DNA of 64,000 nt from Actinotalea endophytica (GTDB lineage: Bacteria; Actinomycetota; Actinomycetes; Actinomycetales; Cellulomonadaceae): positions 221,480 through 285,479 of the forward strand of contig NZ_JAOVZU010000002.1 in assembly GCF_025717005.1 (NCBI RefSeq). The letters are read 5' to 3'. The translations under genes were made by a program, and so were the position numbers. The notes under the pieces were generated by a model, which did not search any database, had not been told where the DNA came from, and was given only the letters and a program-made list of their open reading frames with translations. Positions 54,362 to 64,000 of the stretch are shown here, piece after piece. The stretch's first letter is position 1, and every line of letters begins with the position of its first letter.

Positions 54362-55677
54362 GCCACCACTCGCACGGCAGTGAGCCGCTGGTCCGGCTGC
54401 CGGACGGCACCGTCAAGCAGGTGTCGCCGCTGACCGGGACCGTGGTCTGGACGGTGCCCGGCCGCGGCCGGCGACCGATCGCGACCCGGCAGGACGCCCG
54501 GGTCCGGCTCGAGCCCGACGAGGCGGGCCGGCTCTGCTCGTTCTGCGAGGAGCGCTACCTCGACACGCCGCCGGAGAAGGCCCGGCTGGTGCTCGCCGAC
54601 GACGGGCCCCGGGTGGTCGAGCACGTGCCCGCGCCCGCCCTGTTCGACACGGTCGCCGAGCTCCGCCGGGTGCCGAACCTGTACGAGATCCTGTCGGTCG
54701 AGTACTGGCGCGCGAACCACGGGTACACCCCACCGCCCGACGTGCTGGCCCGCGCGACGGCCTACACGGCCGATCCGGTGGGGCGGGCGCACGTGCTCGA
54801 CATGCTCGGCCGGCGTGCCGCCGACACCGGTCTGGCCACGGTGTGGGCCACCGAGCCGGAGGTCGAGCGCCTCTCCCAGGCCGTCGACCTGTTCGCCGGG
54901 TCGCACGACGTGGTGGTCGCCCGGCGGCACGTGGTCGAGGGAGCGCGCTACCTGGACGAGCTCGCCGCCGCCGGGACGCTCACGCCGGACGAGCACGAGC
55001 GGTACCTCGCGTTCACGGTGGACGCCATGCGGTCGCTCTACGCGTCGCAGCCCTCGGCCCGCTACGTCGCGGTGTTCCAGAACTGGCTGCGGCCGGCCGG
55101 TGCGTCGTTCGACCACCTGCACAAGCAGCTCGTCGCGATCGACGAGTACGGCCCGCAGACCGAGCGGGAGCTCGCCCGGCTCGCGGTCGAGCCCGACGTC
55201 TACACCACGGCGATCCTCGACCACGCGGCCGCGCACAAGCTCGTCGTCGCGGAGAACGCGCACGCCGTCGCGGTGGCCGGGGTCGGGCACCGGTACCCGG
55301 CGCTCGAGGTCTACTCATGCAGTGACCGGCACCTGCCGTGGGACCACAGCGCGGCCGAGCTGCGGGGCTTCTCCGACCTGCTGCACGCACTGCACGCGGC
55401 GACCGGCTCGGACGTGCCGACCAACGAGGAGTGGCACTACCGTCCGCCGGCGGCCGTCGAGCCGATGCCATGGCACGTCGTGCTGAAGTGGCGGGTCTCC
55501 ACCCTGGCCGGCTTCGAGGGCGGCACGAAGATCAACGTGAACACGATCGACCCGTTCACGCTGCGGGACCGGACGGTCGCGGCGCTGCAGCGGCTGCGCG
55601 ACGCCGGCAAGGTCGCTCGGATGGCGCTCGGCGACGAGTGCTCGCACGAGCTCGGCGTGCTCCGCTACGCGGACTGA
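54358..55677 (+). CDS. DUF4921 family protein, GalT-like nucleotidyltransferase
   Basis: Protein of 439 residues related to galactose-1-phosphate uridylyltransferases. A CSFCEE zinc pair (Cys60, Cys63) and the catalytic HIT-type motif FDHLHKQL (His253, His255, Gln257) are present. The CEERY and VPNLYEILSVEYW segments mark DUF4921. Hexose-1-phosphate or other sugar-phosphate substrates are possible. Only a weak GAGG precedes the ATG; a 14-codon leaderless frame overlaps it and may drive its translation. Confidence 0.82.
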   Translation: MSHHSHGSEPLVRLPDGTVKQVSPLTGTVVWTVPGRGRRPIATRQDARVRLEPDEAGRLCSFCEERYLDTPPEKARLVLADDGPRVVEHVPAPALFDTVAELRRVPNLYEILSVEYWRANHGYTPPPDVLARATAYTADPVGRAHVLDMLGRRAADTGLATVWATEPEVERLSQAVDLFAGSHDVVVARRHVVEGARYLDELAAAGTLTPDEHERYLAFTVDAMRSLYASQPSARYVAVFQNWLRPAGASFDHLHKQLVAIDEYGPQTERELARLAVEPDVYTTAILDHAAAHKLVVAENAHAVAVAGVGHRYPALEVYSCSDRHLPWDHSAAELRGFSDLLHALHAATGSDVPTNEEWHYRPPAAVEPMPWHVVLKWRVSTLAGFEGGTKINVNTIDPFTLRDRTVAALQRLRDAGKVARMALGDECSHELGVLRYAD

Positions 55678-55725
55678 GCCCCGCGCGCGGCACCTGCCCG
55701 GTGCGTCCTGAGTCGCCGCCCCCGT

Positions 55726-56607
55726 TCAGGCCCCGTCGAGCTCCGCGAGTCGCGGCACCACGGGTGCGACGCGCTCACGGATCCACTCCGACGGCGCGGT
55801 CTTCGGCGGTCGCACGATCATGGTGTCCACGCCGAGGTCGGCGAACGGTCCCACCCGGGCGACGAACCCGTCGAGGTCCCCGGAGTCCAGCTCGGGGGCG
55901 GACGTGAGCGCCGTGACCCGGATCTCGGCCGGGTCGCGACCCACGTCCGCGCAGTGGCCGCGCAGCACCGCGAGCTTGTGCGCCATCTCCTCCCGGTCGG
56001 ACACGAACAGGTTGCACGCGTCCGCGTACTGCGCGACGAGCCGCAGCGTCTTGCGCTCGCCGGAGCCGCCGACCATCACGGTGGGGTGGTGCAGCGGGAG
56101 CGGCCGGCACACCGTCTCGGCGAGGCGGTAGTGGGTGCCCTCGTACGGCCCCTCGTCGGCGGGGTCGAACATCTGCGCGCAGATCTGCAGCGTCTCCTCG
56201 AGGCGCTCGAACCGCTCCGCGAGCGGGGGGAACGGCACGCCGAGCGCGTCGTGCTCGCGCTCGTACCAGGCGGCGCCGAGGCCGAGCGCCGCGCGTCCGC
56301 CGGACAGCACGTCGAGGGTCGCGACCGTCTTCGCCAGCAGGCCGGGGTACCGGTAGGTCACCCCCGTGACGAGCACGCCGAGCTCGACCGTCTCGGTTCG
56401 CCCCGCGAGGTAGCCGAGCGTCGTGTAGGCCTCGAGCATCGGGTCGGTGTGCGGGAACCCGGCGCGCTCCATCTGGAAGAAGTGGTCCATCACCGACAGC
56501 CACGCGACGCCGGCGCGTTCCACCTCCTCGCCGACCCGCGCGAGCTCGTCGCGCAGCTGGGGCGGCTCGACACCGTCGAACCGCATGGCGTGGACCCCGA
56601 CCTTCAT
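55726..56607 (-). CDS. LLM-class F420-dependent oxidoreductase
   Basis: Luciferase-like protein of 293 residues, probably using coenzyme F420 as usual in actinobacteria. Features are the GVHAMRFDG start, VSVMDHFFQ region (WLSVMDHFF), LGVLVTGVTYRYPGLLAKTVATLDVLSGGRAALGLGAAW and the PTVMVGGSGERKTLRL substrate/cofactor loop. GGAG precedes the ATG. Substrate unknown. It diverges from the VOC gene. Confidence 0.92.
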   Translation of the reverse strand: MKVGVHAMRFDGVEPPQLRDELARVGEEVERAGVAWLSVMDHFFQMERAGFPHTDPMLEAYTTLGYLAGRTETVELGVLVTGVTYRYPGLLAKTVATLDVLSGGRAALGLGAAWYEREHDALGVPFPPLAERFERLEETLQICAQMFDPADEGPYEGTHYRLAETVCRPLPLHHPTVMVGGSGERKTLRLVAQYADACNLFVSDREEMAHKLAVLRGHCADVGRDPAEIRVTALTSAPELDSGDLDGFVARVGPFADLGVDTMIVRPPKTAPSEWIRERVAPVVPRLAELDGA

Positions 56608-56784
56608 CGACCGCTCCGTCCCCTGTCGCCTCGGCCGACCTCCCGCGGGGGTGCAGGACCGCCCCGGGACCGGCCGCTCCGCGCAGCGTCTCACCGTGCC
56701 GGTCGAGCCGCGACCGCGGGCCTCGGCCAGCAGTGGTGGTGCGCCGAGGCCGGTGGTGTCATGGAGGTGGTCGAGGAGGCGACG

Positions 56785-57165
56785 ATGGTCCGGACCCGGC
56801 TCAGTGCGACGGTGCTCGACTCGCGCGAGCCCGAGCGGCTCGCGGGCTTCTACCAGGCCCTGCTGGGCTGGGAGGTCTCCGCGCAGGACCCGACGTGGGT
56901 CATGCTGCGTGCCCCGGGCGGGGGACCGGGTCTGTCCTTCCAGCTCGAGCCGATCCACGAGCAGCCCACCTGGCCGGCCGAGCCGGGAGCCGGGCAGATG
57001 CAGATGCACCTCGACATCGGGGTCGACGACGTCGCCGCGGGCGTGGCGCTCGCCGAGAGCCTCGGTGCGCGCCTCGCGGACTGGCAGCCCCAGGAGGAGG
57101 TCCGGGTGATGCTCGACCCCGAGGGCCACCCGTTCTGCCTGTTCCCGCTCGCGACGCCGAGCTGA
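56785..57165 (+). CDS. VOC (glyoxalase/dioxygenase) family protein
   Basis: Protein of 126 residues with the two beta-alpha-beta-beta-beta halves of the VOC fold (RLSATVLDSREPERLAGFYQALLGWEV and MQMHLDIGVDDVAAGVALAESLGARL, ending DPEGHPFCLFPL). His at HLDIGV and HPFCLF may bind a metal. The start at 56785 is preferred over 56761 because GAGGAGG lies five bases upstream. Confidence 0.88.
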   Translation: MVRTRLSATVLDSREPERLAGFYQALLGWEVSAQDPTWVMLRAPGGGPGLSFQLEPIHEQPTWPAEPGAGQMQMHLDIGVDDVAAGVALAESLGARLADWQPQEEVRVMLDPEGHPFCLFPLATPS

Positions 57166-57301
57166 GCCGACGAACGCTGCGCCCTCGGCGGAATCCGGTC
57201 GACGCGTGTCGGTGGTCGCGGTCATGCTTGACCCGGACCCGAGCGGGGGAATGCACGACGGCGCGCTTCGGTCCTCCACTCCGCGACCGAAGGGCGCCAC
57301 C

Positions 57302-58837
57302 ATGACCGAACGCACCGAGCAGACCGAGCTGGTGGCGAGTCCCGTCGGCGGGCCGGCCGACGCCGCACCGGTGGGCGGCCGGACGGCCACGTCCGGTCCC
57401 GCGCCCACCGCACCCGAACGCATGGGCCGGCGCGAGCGCACCGCCGTCGCCGTGCTGCTGACCAGCACCTTCGTGGTGATCCTCAACGAGACGATCATGG
57501 GTGTGGCGCTGCCGCGCCTGATGACCGACCTCGCGATCACGGCCGCGACCGCGCAGTGGCTGTCCACGGCGTTCATGCTCACCATGGCGGTCGTCATCCC
57601 GGTGACCGGCTTCGTGCTCCAGCGCACCACCACACGGGCCGCGTTCCTCACCGCGATGGGCCTGTTCAGCCTCGGCACCCTGGCCTGCGCGCTCGCGCCC
57701 GGGTTCGAGGTCCTCGTGGTCGGGCGCGTGGTCCAGGCCTCCGGCACCGCGATCATGCTGCCGCTGCTCATGACGACCGTGATGACCGTCACGCCCCCCG
57801 CCTCGCGTGGCCGGACGATGGGCAACATCTCGGTGGTCATCTCGGTCGCGCCGGCGATCGGGCCGACCCTGTCCGGGCTGATCCTGTCGGTGCTGCCGTG
57901 GCGCGCGATGTTCTGGCTGGTGCTGCCGATCGCGCTGGTCGCGCTCGCGGTCGGGGCGTGGCGGCTCCCGGTGCTCAACGAACCGCGGTACGCCCGCGTG
58001 GACGTGGTCTCGGTGGTGCTCTCCGCGCTCGGGTTCGGCGGCGTGGTGCTCGGGCTGAGCCGGTTCGGCGAGTCCGCGACGGCCGGCCTTGGCGCCGCCG
58101 TGGTGCCGCTGGTGGTCGGGCTGATCGCGGTGTCGCTGTTCGTCGCGCGGCAGGTGTGGCTGCAGCGGACCGACGGCGCCCTGCTCGACCTGCGGGTCTT
58201 CGCCTCGGGGACCTTCACGGTCGCCGTGGTCGTGATGGCGCTGAGCATGCTCGCGCTTTTCGGCACGATCATCCTGCTGCCGATCTACACCCAGCAGGTG
58301 CTCGGGCTCGACGTGCTCGCGACCGGGCTGATGCTGCTGCCCGGCGGCCTGCTCATGGGGCTGCTCGCCCCGCTGGTGGGACGGGCCTACGACCGGGTGG
58401 GTCCGCGGCCCCTGCTGGTACCCGCGTCCGTGCTGGTGAGCCTCTCGCTGTGGGGCTTCGCGACGGTCGGTGAGGAGACCGCGTGGTGGTTCGTGCTGGC
58501 CTGCCACGTGGTGCTGAGCCTCGGCCTCGCACTGATGTTCACCCCGTTGTTCACGGCGGCGCTCGGCGCGGTCCCCGCGCCGCTGTACTCGCACGGGAGC
58601 GCCATGGTCGCCACGATCCAGCAGGTGGCCGGGGCGGCGGGCACCGCATTGTTCGTCACGGTGCTCACTGCGACGGCGACCGGGGCGGCGGGCGACGGAG
58701 CGGTCGGGGCGACCGCGGCCGGGGTGCACGCGGCCTTCCTGGTCGGCGCGGGGCTGAGCCTCCTCGCGATCCCGGCGACCATGCTCGTGCGCGTGGCGGA
58801 GTCCGACGGAAGCGGCGCCGGGGCGTCGGTGCACTGA
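57302..58837 (+). CDS. DHA2-family MFS efflux transporter (EmrB/QacA-like)
   Basis: Multidrug exporter of 511 residues with about fourteen hydrophobic segments. The first has VVILNETIMGVALPRLMTDL, the DHA2 signature; the segment GRVVQASGTAIMLPLLMTTVM and the antiporter motif region VISVAPAIGPTLSG follow. An AAGGG site precedes the ATG; a frame extending to 57206 has no support. Substrates unknown. The 136-base region upstream probably holds its promoter. Confidence 0.92.
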   Translation: MTERTEQTELVASPVGGPADAAPVGGRTATSGPAPTAPERMGRRERTAVAVLLTSTFVVILNETIMGVALPRLMTDLAITAATAQWLSTAFMLTMAVVIPVTGFVLQRTTTRAAFLTAMGLFSLGTLACALAPGFEVLVVGRVVQASGTAIMLPLLMTTVMTVTPPASRGRTMGNISVVISVAPAIGPTLSGLILSVLPWRAMFWLVLPIALVALAVGAWRLPVLNEPRYARVDVVSVVLSALGFGGVVLGLSRFGESATAGLGAAVVPLVVGLIAVSLFVARQVWLQRTDGALLDLRVFASGTFTVAVVVMALSMLALFGTIILLPIYTQQVLGLDVLATGLMLLPGGLLMGLLAPLVGRAYDRVGPRPLLVPASVLVSLSLWGFATVGEETAWWFVLACHVVLSLGLALMFTPLFTAALGAVPAPLYSHGSAMVATIQQVAGAAGTALFVTVLTATATGAAGDGAVGATAAGVHAAFLVGAGLSLLAIPATMLVRVAESDGSGAGASVH

Positions 58838-58932
58838 CGCGCGGGCGCCGCGGCCGGGTCCCGGTCGCGACGGATGCGCCGGCGGGTTCGGCGCCGCGCC
58901 GGGCCGAGTCGGCCAGGGGGCGCTGCCGACGG

Positions 58933-59256
58933 TCAGTGGCTGTGCGGCACGCCCTGCTCGTGCAGGCGCTCGTGCTCCTCGCGAGCGGCCTGGCGGGCGG
59001 CGATGCGAGCGGCGACCTCCTCGCGGCGCAGCGGCGGCACCGTCGAGGGCGGGTTGCGGCGCTCGGGCAGGTCGGCGAGGGCCTGGGCGGTCGCGGCCGC
59101 GACCGCGGTGACGGCGGCGTCGAACGCCTCGCGAGTCACGTCGGTGACCTTCGTGATGCCCGTGACCTTGCGGACGTACTGGACCGCCGCGGCGTCGATC
59201 TCGTCACGCGTGGCGGGCGGCTCGAGCCCGCGCAGGGTGGTGATGTTGCGGCACAT
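58933..59256 (-). CDS. DUF2277 family protein
   Basis: Protein of 107 residues beginning MCRNITTLRGLEPPATRDEI, the conserved start of DUF2277 proteins, with a helical C-terminus and His-rich end (GVPHSH). Family function is unknown; a link to DNA repair or nucleic acids has been guessed but is not supported here. ATG 59256 has TAGCGT six bases upstream on its strand. Confidence 0.9.
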   Translation of the reverse strand: MCRNITTLRGLEPPATRDEIDAAAVQYVRKVTGITKVTDVTREAFDAAVTAVAAATAQALADLPERRNPPSTVPPLRREEVAARIAARQAAREEHERLHEQGVPHSH

Positions 59257-59331
59257 GCCACGACGCTACGCGGGCCTGGTCGAAGGGGCCTGCGGTCAAC
59301 GCCTGCGCCGGCGTGGTCGGCTCGGCCTCGG

Positions 59332-59464
59332 GACAGGGGTTTCGGGTCGAGACAGGGGTTTCGGGTCGAGACAGGGGTTTCGGGTCGAGACAGGGGCCCA
59401 GACACCCCTGCCTCGGCGCCGAGCCCCGGTCTGGGCGCAGAGCCCCTGCCTCGGCGCCGAGACG
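59332..59464. repeat. 19-bp tandem repeat, seven units
   Basis: Three identical units GACAGGGGTTTCGGGTCGA at 59332, 59351 and 59370 are followed by four diverged units on the same 19-base period, two of which carry the palindrome CTCGGCGCCGAG. It opens the 492-base non-coding stretch from 59257 to 59748. There are no spacers, so it is not a CRISPR array. A frame across it would shift at each unit. Confidence 0.85.
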
Positions 59465-59522
59465 GCTGCCCCGATGGCCCGGCAGCGGCCCTCGCACCCC
59501 ACCCGGGTGTGCTCGTCGGGAT

Positions 59523-59568
59523 GTGGGGACACCGACGGCGGAGGAACGCCCGCCGTCGGTGTCCCCAC
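59523..59568. other. Perfect 19-bp hairpin in the repeat cluster
   Basis: Bases 59523-59541 pair perfectly with 59550-59568 around the loop AGGAACGC. A second short palindrome, TTGCCGT/ACGGCAA, lies at 59580-59595. It may be a bidirectional terminator for the flanking convergent or tandem genes, or a REP-like element. Confidence 0.85.
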
Positions 59569-59632
59569 GCACCTCGGCGTTGCCGTCAACGGCAAGGCCT
59601 CACCGCTGCGTCAGTAGCTGACTGCTGTCCCC

Positions 59633-59763
59633 GTCAGAACCGCGTGGCCGCCTGCGTCAGAGCCGCACGGTCGCCGGCGTCGGAACCGCACGGTCGCCTG
59701 CGTCGGAACCGCGCGGCCGCCTGCGTCGGAACCGCGCGGTCGCCTGCGTCAGAGCCGCGCGAG
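59633..59763. repeat. 23-bp tandem repeat reaching into the 3' end of the AAA+ gene
   Basis: Five full 23-base units (consensus GTCGGAACCGCGCGGTCGCC then TGC) start at 59633, 59656, 59679, 59702 and 59725. A sixth, partial unit begins at 59748 and contains the AAA+ gene's stop codon and last codons. The array therefore seems to have grown by duplication of the gene's 3' end. Confidence 0.9.
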
Positions 59764-61029
59764 GGACTCGATGTCCTCGAGGAACTCGCGCTGCACCTCG
59801 TCCGAGACCGTCGCCTTGGTGCCGCCGATCGCCTCGAGGTAGTCGGCGGTGGTCGGTCCCGCGTCGGACTCGGCCGCTCCGGCGTCGAGCGAGCGCTCGA
59901 GCGCATGCTGGGAGGCCTTGCGGGCGGCGAACTCGATGTCGGCGGGGGAGAAGCCCTGGCTCGCCTGCACCAGGGCCGTGAGGTCGACACCTTCCGCGGC
60001 CTGCGGCACCATCGCGCGCCAGATCGCCTCGCGGGCGTCGGCGTCCGGCAGCCCGATCGGGATGACGTAGTCGAACCGGCCGTGCCGCAGGAAGGCAGGG
60101 TCCAGCGCCCGGATGAAGTTGGTCGCGACCACGAGCAGGCGGTCCGACTGCTCGCGGAACGCAGGGATGATCTTCAGGAGCTCGTTCGTGACGCCCTGCA
60201 GCGGCGACGGCGGCTCACCGCCGCGCTTCGCGGCGATCTCCTCGACCTCGTCGATGAAGACCACCGCGTGCTCGAGCTCGGCGACCTTGTCGAACGTGGT
60301 CCGCAGCGCGCCGGCCAGGCCCTGGGGATCGCCGGCCAGCCGGGACGGGAACACCTCGACGAAGCTCCACTCCAGCCGCGACGCGATCGCCTTCGCGAAC
60401 GTGGTCTTGCCGGTCCCAGGCGGGCCGAACAGCACGACGGCGCGCGGCGGCACGATGCCGTACCGCTCGGCCAGGTCCGGCCGGGCCAGCGGGAGCACCA
60501 GACGACGCTCGATCAGCTCCTTCTCGTGCCGCATGCCGCCCACGGCCTCCCAGCGGCCGCGCGGCAGCACCCGGCCGCCGAGCTCGGCGAGCGCACCGAG
60601 CTCCTCGCGCTGCACCGGGATGCGGCGCTCGAGGTAGCGGCGGGTCGCCCGGATCTCGTAGCCCTGGGACAGGAACGGCTCGGTGCGCTCGCTCGACTCG
60701 TTGAGCAGCACCGACATCTTGCTCAGCCCGTGCGGCGCCATGGCCTTCTCGACCGCGGCGAGCATCGCCGAACCGATGCCCTTGCCACGCCAGTCCGCGC
60801 GCGTCGTGTGGAACACGATCCAGCCCTGCTCGTGCGCAGCGCGGCCCACCGAGACGCCGACGATCTCGTCACCGGCCACGGCCACCACGGCCTGGTCCAT
60901 CCGGCACGAGGCCAGGACCTCCGCCAAGGAGTAGACCGGGGCCTCCCCGTCGCGGTGCACCGCCTCCCAGAGCTGGAGCACGCCGTCCAGGTCGTCGGAG
61001 TGGAACTCACGCAGCCGCCAGCCGGGCAT
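59749..61029 (-). CDS. GNAT acetyltransferase fused to AAA+ ATPase
   Basis: Fusion protein of 426 residues. Residues about 1-140 are a GNAT domain (VAVAGDEIVGVSVG, then RADWRGKGIGSAML acetyl-CoA loop, FLSQGYEIRATRRYLERRI). Residues about 165-426 are a classic AAA+ ATPase of the FtsH/Cdc48 type: Walker A GPPGTGKTT (Lys208), Walker B VVFIDEVEEI, and the second region of homology ALDPAFLRHGRFDYVIPIGLPD. No peptidase or membrane part. GAGGAGG precedes the ATG. It lies 15 bases after the PP2C gene stop and is probably co-transcribed. Remodelling coupled to acetylation is a guess. Confidence 0.92.
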   Translation of the reverse strand: MPGWRLREFHSDDLDGVLQLWEAVHRDGEAPVYSLAEVLASCRMDQAVVAVAGDEIVGVSVGRAAHEQGWIVFHTTRADWRGKGIGSAMLAAVEKAMAPHGLSKMSVLLNESSERTEPFLSQGYEIRATRRYLERRIPVQREELGALAELGGRVLPRGRWEAVGGMRHEKELIERRLVLPLARPDLAERYGIVPPRAVVLFGPPGTGKTTFAKAIASRLEWSFVEVFPSRLAGDPQGLAGALRTTFDKVAELEHAVVFIDEVEEIAAKRGGEPPSPLQGVTNELLKIIPAFREQSDRLLVVATNFIRALDPAFLRHGRFDYVIPIGLPDADAREAIWRAMVPQAAEGVDLTALVQASQGFSPADIEFAARKASQHALERSLDAGAAESDAGPTTADYLEAIGGTKATVSDEVQREFLEDIESLARL

Positions 61030-61044
61030 CGATCCTCCTCGGGA

Positions 61045-62010
61045 TCAGTCTGGGTCGGTCTCGTCGGTCTCGGTCGACTCGTCGGTCACGCCCGACTCAT
61101 CGGTCGGCTCGGCGTCGGCCTCGTCGGCCTCGTCAGGTTCGTCAGCCTCCGGCATCGCCACGGTGTCGACCGGCGGCTCGACCCAGTCCGGGTCCGCCGC
61201 GCCGACGACCCGCGTCTCGACCGGCTCCCAGTCGGCGACCACGTCGCAGACCACGACCGTCACGTTGTCGTGCGTGTCCGCGTCCAGCGCGGCGGCGACC
61301 AGCGCGTCCGCGACCGCCTCGACGTCGGGGTCGGAGCGCAGCAGGTCGAGCACCTCGTCCTCGAGCAGGTAGTCGGTCAGGCCGTCGCTGCACAGCAGCC
61401 AGCGGTCGCCCTCGCGGCAGTCCTGGTGCAGCACCGCCAGGTGCGTCGCGTCGTCGGCGGCGCCCGCCAGGGACTGCAGGATCAGGTTGCGCTGCGGGTG
61501 CAGCCACGCGTCCTCGGGCTCGAGCAGGCCCGAGTCGACCAGCAGCTGGACGTAGGAGTCGTCGTGCGTCACGCGGGTGCCGGCACCGTCGCGCACCAGG
61601 TACGCGCGGGAGTCGCCGATGTGGGCGACCCGAACCGCGTCGGCACCGCAGAACAGGCCGGTGAAGGTGGTCGCCATCCCGGTCAGGCGAGGGTCGCGGG
61701 CGCGCTGCGCGAGCTCCTCGTTCGCGTCGGCGACCAGGCCCTGCAGAGCGTCGTCGTCGACGTCGTGCAGGTCCCGGCCGGTCAGGCCCGCGATCAGCAC
61801 CTCGCTCACGGCCCGGGAGGCGACATCGCCACCGGCGTGCCCGCCCACGCCGTCCGCGACGAACGCGAAGCCCTCACCGACGCCGGCGGAGTCCTGGTTC
61901 GAGGCTCGGTGCGGCCCGGTGATCGACCGCAGCGCGACCCGCAGGCCGAGCGCCGGGGCAGCGGCGTCCGGCGTCGCGGGCAGCTCCTGGCGCGCGGTCA
62001 CGGGGGCCAT
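61045..62010 (-). CDS. PP2C-family serine/threonine phosphatase
   Basis: Metal-dependent phosphatase of 321 residues. PP2C motifs are RASNQDSAGV, FVADGVGGHAGGDVAS, AHIGDSRAYL, LLCSDGLTDYL and HDNVTVVV, with the metal-binding Asp residues intact. After the catalytic domain comes an acidic tail of about 70 residues rich in Asp, Glu and Thr (ADEPDEADEADAEPTDE region). No membrane helix, so cytosolic. It probably reverses Ser/Thr kinase phosphorylation; no kinase gene is in the window. Confidence 0.94.
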   Translation of the reverse strand: MAPVTARQELPATPDAAAPALGLRVALRSITGPHRASNQDSAGVGEGFAFVADGVGGHAGGDVASRAVSEVLIAGLTGRDLHDVDDDALQGLVADANEELAQRARDPRLTGMATTFTGLFCGADAVRVAHIGDSRAYLVRDGAGTRVTHDDSYVQLLVDSGLLEPEDAWLHPQRNLILQSLAGAADDATHLAVLHQDCREGDRWLLCSDGLTDYLLEDEVLDLLRSDPDVEAVADALVAAALDADTHDNVTVVVCDVVADWEPVETRVVGAADPDWVEPPVDTVAMPEADEPDEADEADAEPTDESGVTDESTETDETDPD

Positions 62011-62201
62011 CCTGCCAAGCGCACGGGCCCGTCGGGTAACCCGCGCGTGTCGGGCTCCGGGTCACAGGTCCCGGGTCTGCCCTCGTCAGCGGGTTTGTGC
62101 GGACAAGAGCGCGGTCATCGGGCCCAAGGTCACCCCTCGCGGTCGCACGACGCGCCTAGCGTGCGAGACGACACCGTTGTCGAGCCCACCCTGGGGTGAC
62201 T

Positions 62202-64000
<1,799 letters not shown>

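Noticed and set aside
55726-58272. An 848-codon minus-strand frame that would fuse the luciferase-like enzyme to a long N-terminal part
   Set aside because: The extra part is antisense to the VOC and DHA2 genes. A ribosome site and family length place the start at 56607.
59332-59763. Possible CRISPR array
   Set aside because: Units are head-to-tail without unique spacers, and no cas gene is in the window.
58483-62199. A very long plus-strand open frame (over 1200 codons) across the repeat cluster, GNAT-AAA+ and PP2C genes
   Set aside because: It is antisense to two proteins with complete family motifs; long spurious frames are common at this GC content. Its translation is Arg/Gly/Val-rich with no domain.

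Overview
The window is one stretch of high-GC actinobacterial chromosome, densely packed with genes on both strands, many of them overlapping by ATGA, GTGA or TGATG. Gene order and gene types point to Micrococcales and most likely a Cellulomonas-like organism. The add, deoD-type PNP, pmmB-type mutase, LpdA-type reductase, accA3, maf, accE, accD and birA block repeats, in altered spacing, the order I recall from Mycobacterium tuberculosis Rv3279c to Rv3313c. A GH3 beta-glucosidase lies next to an oligosaccharide or peptide type ABC importer. The final gene is a divergent proton-pumping pyrophosphatase of a type I recall from Cellulomonas fimi. The genus call is inference; the phylum is safe. 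I saw no rRNA or tRNA gene and no CRISPR array.

Layout. 1-2822: a two-component system (sensor kinase cut by the window edge) coupled to two small exported proteins. 2952-10129: nucleoside salvage (adenosine deaminase, deoxyribose-phosphate aldolase, purine nucleoside phosphorylase, phosphosugar mutase), a glycerophosphodiesterase and an LpdA-like quinone reductase. 10160-13607: the EfeUOB iron uptake operon behind a DtxR/IdeR-like box. 13746-23985: acyl-CoA carboxylase alpha, beta and epsilon subunits, a Nudix protein, a Maf-GNAT fusion and biotin ligase. Between the alpha subunit and maf sits an unusual pair: a caspase/legumain-like peptidase and a 112-residue protein that shares the peptidase's N-terminal module.

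24029-31837: class III adenylate cyclase, SRAP protein, drug-efflux MFS, aminotransferase, DinB-like protein and glucose-6-phosphate isomerase. 31933-41219: a TetR regulator, a clear palindromic operator, a GH3 beta-glucosidase and a five-gene family-5 ABC importer. Together these look like uptake and intracellular hydrolysis of a beta-glucoside under TetR control. 41232-46687: GNAT, a hydroxyacid dehydrogenase, an S4-domain protein, then an ArsR regulator with twin operator boxes leading into luxS and the SAH/MTA nucleosidase gene (the methyl-cycle and AI-2 branch), an acylphosphatase, a DUF2892 membrane protein and a YbaK deacylase.

46787-54185: two ABC export systems, a LolA-like exported protein, a NifX-like metal-cluster protein and a lipoprotein. 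54358-64000: a GalT-like protein, a luciferase-like oxidoreductase, a VOC protein, a DHA2 efflux pump, DUF2277, a 0.5-kb repeat cluster, a GNAT-AAA+ ATPase fusion next to a PP2C phosphatase, and the start of the membrane pyrophosphatase.

At least sixteen starts have a TAnnnT hexamer six or seven bases upstream of ATG or GTG and no Shine-Dalgarno sequence, so leaderless transcription looks common here and was used to choose starts. The items most worth follow-up are the caspase-like pair, the ArsR-luxS-nucleosidase unit, the matching G-tract operators before the DUF2892 and NifX-like genes, and the lipobox-bearing pyrophosphatase.
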